Of a DNA stretch of 8,244 nt, positions 6,064-8,244 are shown piece by piece. The stretch comes from Clostridia bacterium (GTDB lineage Bacteria; Bacillota; DSM-521; Neomoorellales; Neomoorellaceae). A program made the translations under genes and the position numbers. The stretch spans positions 1 through 8,244 of the forward strand of contig JAAYGJ010000017.1 in assembly GCA_012727745.1 (NCBI GenBank), read 5' to 3'. Below the pieces are notes generated by a model. It was not told the DNA's origin and did not search any database. It saw nothing but the letters and a program-made list of their open reading frames with translations. Numbering within the stretch: position 1 is the stretch's first letter; every line of letters starts with the position of its first letter.

Positions 6064-6390
6064 ATGGAAATTTATCGTGCCAGGCGTTCTAACCGCCATG
6101 CTAAAGGTGAGTTGAGTGTGTCTAGCAATGGCATTCGTGTAAGGGGTTCAGCCTTCCAGCACCTGCGGCAGAGTAGTTTTGTTTTGATCGGGGTTGATAA
6201 TGGGCAGTTAATCTTGAAAAGAAGTGATGATCCCAGCAATTTAAAACTGAGATTGGCGGCCAAAGGTACTACTGGTGAAGTGGGTGGCAAGCACCTGACT
6301 CACTGGTTGCTGGAGCGGGGTTTTAAGAAGGGTCAGTACAAGGTAACTATGCTTGAGGACGGTGTAATGGTAAATCAAGAACTGGCTTAA
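6064..6390 (+). CDS. Conserved-looking hypothetical protein, 108 aa, basic
   Basis: I do not recognise this family. The start is supported by GGAGG (6049-6053), 10 nt before the ATG. The N terminus is rich in Arg and Lys (MEIYRARRSNRHAKGEL). A region of alternating hydrophobic residues follows, probably beta strands (SSFVLIGVDNGQLILKRS, about 39-56). The C-terminal half contains GKHLTHWLLERGFKKGQY (about 75-92). No membrane segment or signal peptide is seen, so it is probably a small soluble cytoplasmic protein. The strand-rich basic makeup would suit nucleic acid binding, but that is speculation. It is followed 36 nt later by a small coiled-coil gene in the same direction, probably in one transcript. 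Confidence 0.7.
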   Translation: MEIYRARRSNRHAKGELSVSSNGIRVRGSAFQHLRQSSFVLIGVDNGQLILKRSDDPSNLKLRLAAKGTTGEVGGKHLTHWLLERGFKKGQYKVTMLEDGVMVNQELA

Positions 6391-6426
6391 TTCGGGATTG
6401 AGCCTTAGTAACGAGGGGATAAAGTG

Positions 6427-6615
6427 ATGGAAGAAGCTGTTGCCAGTAAAAATGTACTTTATTATTTGCGCAAGTTAAACAGCCGCCTTGACCGCCTTGA
6501 ACAGGGCCAGAAAAGGCTGGAAATATTGCAAAGGGAAATTGCAAAGATTAAAAATGAAATGCGAGCTGCCTGGATGGATATTAAGAAACTTGACGACAGG
6601 ATTACACGCCAATAG
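6427..6615 (+). CDS. Small coiled-coil protein, 62 aa, unknown function
   Basis: The product is almost entirely a predicted amphipathic helix. Repeated heptads run from about residue 9 to 59 (YYLRKLNSRLDRLEQGQKR, then LEILQREIAKIKNEM), rich in Leu, Ile, Lys and Glu. That points to a dimeric or oligomeric coiled coil. GAGGGG (6413-6418) is 8 nt before ATG 6427; a GTG one codon earlier (6424) is possible but is spaced less well. It probably shares a transcript with the 108-aa gene before it, and a perfect 19-bp hairpin follows 29 nt after its stop. No catalytic motif is seen. It could be an adaptor or regulator, but nothing in the sequence proves this. Confidence 0.7.
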   Translation: MEEAVASKNVLYYLRKLNSRLDRLEQGQKRLEILQREIAKIKNEMRAAWMDIKKLDDRITRQ

Positions 6616-6644
6616 AAAAGGCTGGCTCAATAACAGGTTTAGCC

Positions 6645-6685
6645 TCAGAAATGCCGTTTTCGCATTGCGAAAACGGCATTTCTGA
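6645..6685. terminator. Perfect 19-bp inverted repeat, terminator-like
   Basis: TCAGAAATGCCGTTTTCGC (6645-6663) and GCGAAAACGGCATTTCTGA (6667-6685) are exact reverse complements around the loop ATT. The place, between the small coiled-coil gene and the agr-type operon, suits a bidirectional transcription barrier. No T-run follows on either side, so classical termination is doubtful. It could instead be an operator, an RNA processing site or a short mobile repeat. Confidence 0.6.
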
Positions 6686-6800
6686 CTATGGTTTAGTGCA
6701 GCCCTCATAAATAAAGATTTATCCTTCGTTAGGAAAAACTGGATCAAATGGCAGGAAAAATCTAAATAATGTCGAAAGAAAATATCGGAGGCGAAAAAGC

Positions 6801-7277
6801 TTGCAAATTCCATTTTTGGCCTGGTTGTTGCAGGGTTTGCCTGAAGCCATCGGTATTGCTGCAGTAATGTATTCAGTTGCGGGTTTCGGTTTGCGCTGGC
6901 GGACAATTGTCCCGGTAGGGATATTATTTGGGGTTGCTTTTTACCTGATACGATTATTGCCTATTGCGTTCGGGGTAAACACGCTATTAAACTTTTTATT
7001 GATTGTGCTGGTGTTCCAAAAAGCTACCTCCTGTCGTTTAGCTCTGGCAATAAGAAGCGGGCTGGCGGCTTTAATTATTGTCGTTGTGGCTGAAAACCTA
7101 TTTTTTATTCTTTTCGTATCTGCTTTAGGTTTAGATACGGAAGCAATTTATAATATTTTGTGGCTCAGGCTTTTAGTGAGCTGGCCCAACGTAATAGTGC
7201 TTTTTACTGTTGCTGTTATTTACAATTCAATGCTGAACAGGCGTGTAAATAAGGAGAATCAAGTTGAATACAAATAA
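6801..7277 (+). CDS. AgrC-like sensor membrane domain without kinase (hypothetical membrane protein)
   Basis: This is a 158-residue integral membrane protein with about five or six hydrophobic segments and a short basic cytoplasmic tail (LNRRVNKENQVEYK). The opening, a hydrophobic stretch with LLQGLPEAIGI, and the phrase YLIRLLPIAFGVNTLLNF (about 49-66) are typical of membrane sensor regions near agr-type genes in Clostridia. No histidine kinase or GHKL ATPase domain follows. It starts with TTG at 6801, supported by GGAGG (6787-6791) 9 nt upstream. Its end overlaps the agrB start by 14 nt, indicating coupled translation. It may sense or help export the peptide, or modulate a kinase elsewhere. 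The sensor link is inferred from topology and context. Confidence 0.75.
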   Translation: MQIPFLAWLLQGLPEAIGIAAVMYSVAGFGLRWRTIVPVGILFGVAFYLIRLLPIAFGVNTLLNFLLIVLVFQKATSCRLALAIRSGLAALIIVVVAENLFFILFVSALGLDTEAIYNILWLRLLVSWPNVIVLFTVAVIYNSMLNRRVNKENQVEYK

Positions 7278-7860
7278 AGCGGCACAGAACCTAGCTAGCT
7301 ATCTAGCTTCGGAGCTAAAGATGCCAGAAGAGCAGCAAGAAGTTCTGGCTTATGGCCTGGAGTTGATATTACTGGGCTTGCTGGGGATAGCTGCGGTAGC
7401 GCTGGGAGGCTATCTGGTAGGCGCTCCGCTGGAAGCGCTGGCGGCTTTACTAGCTTCAAGCTTGTTGCGGTTGCCGGGCGGGGGATGGCATTTACAATCA
7501 CCCTTGAAATGTCTTATCTTTACTGTGCTAATTTTCAATATTATTGGTTACTTTTGCAAAATAGTAAGCCAGTCAGCCAATATACACTATATTGTTTTAG
7601 CGATAATTTTAAGCGGCTTTTTTAGCCTGGCAGTAAGCTGGTTTGTGGCGCCGGTGATAAACCCCCATAAACCGCTTAATTCGGCTAAACTAAAAGCTAG
7701 GCTACGCAGGTTAGCAATTGCTGTTGCGCTGGTGGTGCCGCTGGTATTGCTTTTCGCGCTCGGGCGATGGACGGCTTTAGCCCTAGCTGGGGCTGCCGGT
7801 TTAATATGGCAGAGTGCAAATATGTGTTTGCTTAAGGTAATTAAGAGAAAGGGGGTGTAA
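7264..7860 (+). CDS. agrB: AgrB-family autoinducer-processing membrane peptidase
   Basis: This integral membrane cysteine peptidase cuts the C-terminal tail from the AgrD precursor and forms the (thio)lactone ring. The 198-residue product has the family core LRLPGGGWHLQSPLKC: catalytic His76 and Cys83 lie seven residues apart, as His77 and Cys84 do in Staphylococcus AgrB. It has five or six membrane segments, the conserved AP...NPHKPL loop (129-138) and a basic C terminus. The TTG start at 7264 follows AAGGAG (7250-7255), and the overlap with the preceding gene supports it. agrD begins 2 nt after the stop. Both genes before agrD use TTG starts, perhaps keeping expression low. Enzyme and substrate are adjacent, which supports the assignment. 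Confidence 0.93.
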   Translation: MNTNKAAQNLASYLASELKMPEEQQEVLAYGLELILLGLLGIAAVALGGYLVGAPLEALAALLASSLLRLPGGGWHLQSPLKCLIFTVLIFNIIGYFCKIVSQSANIHYIVLAIILSGFFSLAVSWFVAPVINPHKPLNSAKLKARLRRLAIAVALVVPLVLLFALGRWTALALAGAAGLIWQSANMCLLKVIKRKGV

Positions 7861-7862
7861 GT

Positions 7863-7994
7863 ATGGGCCGCTTTAAGACCTTTTTACTGTCTGCGATTGC
7901 TGTACTTGTTGTCTTTGTAGCCAATGCAGGCGCAAGCATAACATGTTTCTATGGTTGGTATGAGCCTGAAGTTCCCCAGAGCTTAAGAAAATAG
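7863..7994 (+). CDS. agrD: AgrD-family autoinducing peptide precursor
   Basis: This is the 43-residue precursor of a cyclic signalling peptide. An amphipathic or hydrophobic leader (residues 1-22, MGRFKTFLLSAIAVLVVFVA) anchors it in the membrane. The signal region ASITCFYGW contains the single Cys28, and the tail YEPEVPQSLRK matches the charged, proline-containing tail that AgrB removes. By analogy with Staphylococcus and Clostridium, the ring would be the five residues CFYGW, closed between Cys28 and the carboxyl of Trp32, with a few exocyclic residues before it. AAAGGGGGTG lies just upstream of the ATG. The gene is cotranslated with agrB, 2 nt away, and is too short for routine gene calling. 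The exact N-terminal cut is unknown. Confidence 0.92.
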   Translation: MGRFKTFLLSAIAVLVVFVANAGASITCFYGWYEPEVPQSLRK

Positions 7995-8005
7995 GGTAGA
8001 CTGGC

Positions 8006-8030
8006 TTAGAGAGGTGTACCACCTCTCTAA
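8006..8030 (+). terminator. Perfect 11-bp hairpin after agrD
   Basis: TTAGAGAGGTG (8006-8016) and CACCTCTCTAA (8020-8030) are perfect complements around TAC. TCTTTA follows, a weak T-run. It sits 11 nt after agrD and 22 nt before the next start. It may partly terminate or stabilise the agrD message, setting the ratio of peptide to downstream protein. Confidence 0.55.
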
Positions 8031-8052
8031 TCTTTATGTGGGATGGATTGTA

Positions 8053-8244
8053 ATGAACTGGAAACATGAACGGGGTAAGCGCATAGAAGAATACATTTTG
8101 TTTTTTCACCTTTGCATCTTGATAGCTTTAGCGGTAGCACTTCTAAGCACTCTGGAGTTAAGCTTCACTGCCAGTACGATTTACACCAATTATCCCAAAA
8201 CCGGAATTGTTTTTGTTGTCTTCGGATTGACTGCCATTTTATAC
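8053..8244 (+). CDS. Membrane protein, N-terminal part (partial); candidate signalling protein
   Basis: Only the first 64 codons are inside the window and the reading frame stays open to the edge. A charged cytoplasmic N terminus (MNWKHERGKRIEEY) is followed by a hydrophobic segment (about 15-31), a short polar stretch and a second hydrophobic segment starting near residue 50. Its place directly after agrD fits an AgrC-type receptor kinase or another membrane signalling enzyme, but no signalling domain is visible yet. The ATG at 8053 has a modest GGGATGG upstream. An in-frame GTG five codons earlier (8038) is an alternative. The identity is undecided. Confidence 0.6.
   Translation, partial: MNWKHERGKRIEEYILFFHLCILIALAVALLSTLELSFTASTIYTNYPKTGIVFVVFGLTAILY

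Noticed and set aside
6769..6867. A 32-codon frame with several Cys codons upstream of the sensor-like gene
   Set aside because: It overlaps the well-supported membrane protein frame, has only a weak AGGA-type binding site and shows no known motif.

Overview
The window looks like chromosomal DNA of a low-to-moderate GC Firmicute, most likely an anaerobic Clostridia/Peptococcaceae-type organism. The evidence is strong AGGAGG ribosome binding sites, frequent GTG/TTG starts, a c-di-AMP riboswitch, a TrpB2 gene with a TRAP-like leader, and an agr-type peptide signalling cassette. The genus cannot be fixed from the sequence alone. No rRNA, tRNA, CRISPR array or insertion sequence was seen.

Left edge (1-650, minus strand): the first 116 codons of trpB2, a pyridoxal-phosphate tryptophan synthase beta chain, run off the window. 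Its roughly 265-nt leader is elaborate. It has a sigma-A-type promoter (TTGACA, 17 nt, TATGCT), then a row of ten GAG/TAG triplets mostly 2 nt apart (the signature of a TRAP/MtrB RNA-binding site), an intrinsic terminator, an 11-bp long-range complementarity back into the triplets, and a possible six-codon peptide ending in Trp before the gene. This reads as a tryptophan-sensing attenuator.

Centre left (784-4529, plus strand): a promoter, a ydaO-type c-di-AMP riboswitch and its terminator precede ehuB-ehuC-ehuD-ehuA. These four genes encode a complete polar amino acid/ectoine-family ABC importer (lipoprotein, two permeases, ATPase), closed by a terminator. The inferred logic is osmoregulation: high c-di-AMP stops transcription of a compatible-solute or amino acid importer.

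Centre right (4677-5855): a PepT-like M20 metallopeptidase with its metal-site motifs intact and its own terminator-like hairpin. Next, 6064-6615 holds two small genes without a recognised function, one a 62-aa coiled coil, followed by a perfect 19-bp hairpin.

Right edge (6801-8244): a compact signalling operon. A 158-aa membrane protein resembles an AgrC-type sensor region without a kinase and overlaps agrB (peptide-processing membrane protease). agrB is followed 2 nt later by agrD, a 43-aa autoinducing peptide precursor with a predicted CFYGW ring. After a perfect 11-bp hairpin, a further membrane protein starts and is cut off by the window end; it is a candidate receptor or another signalling protein.
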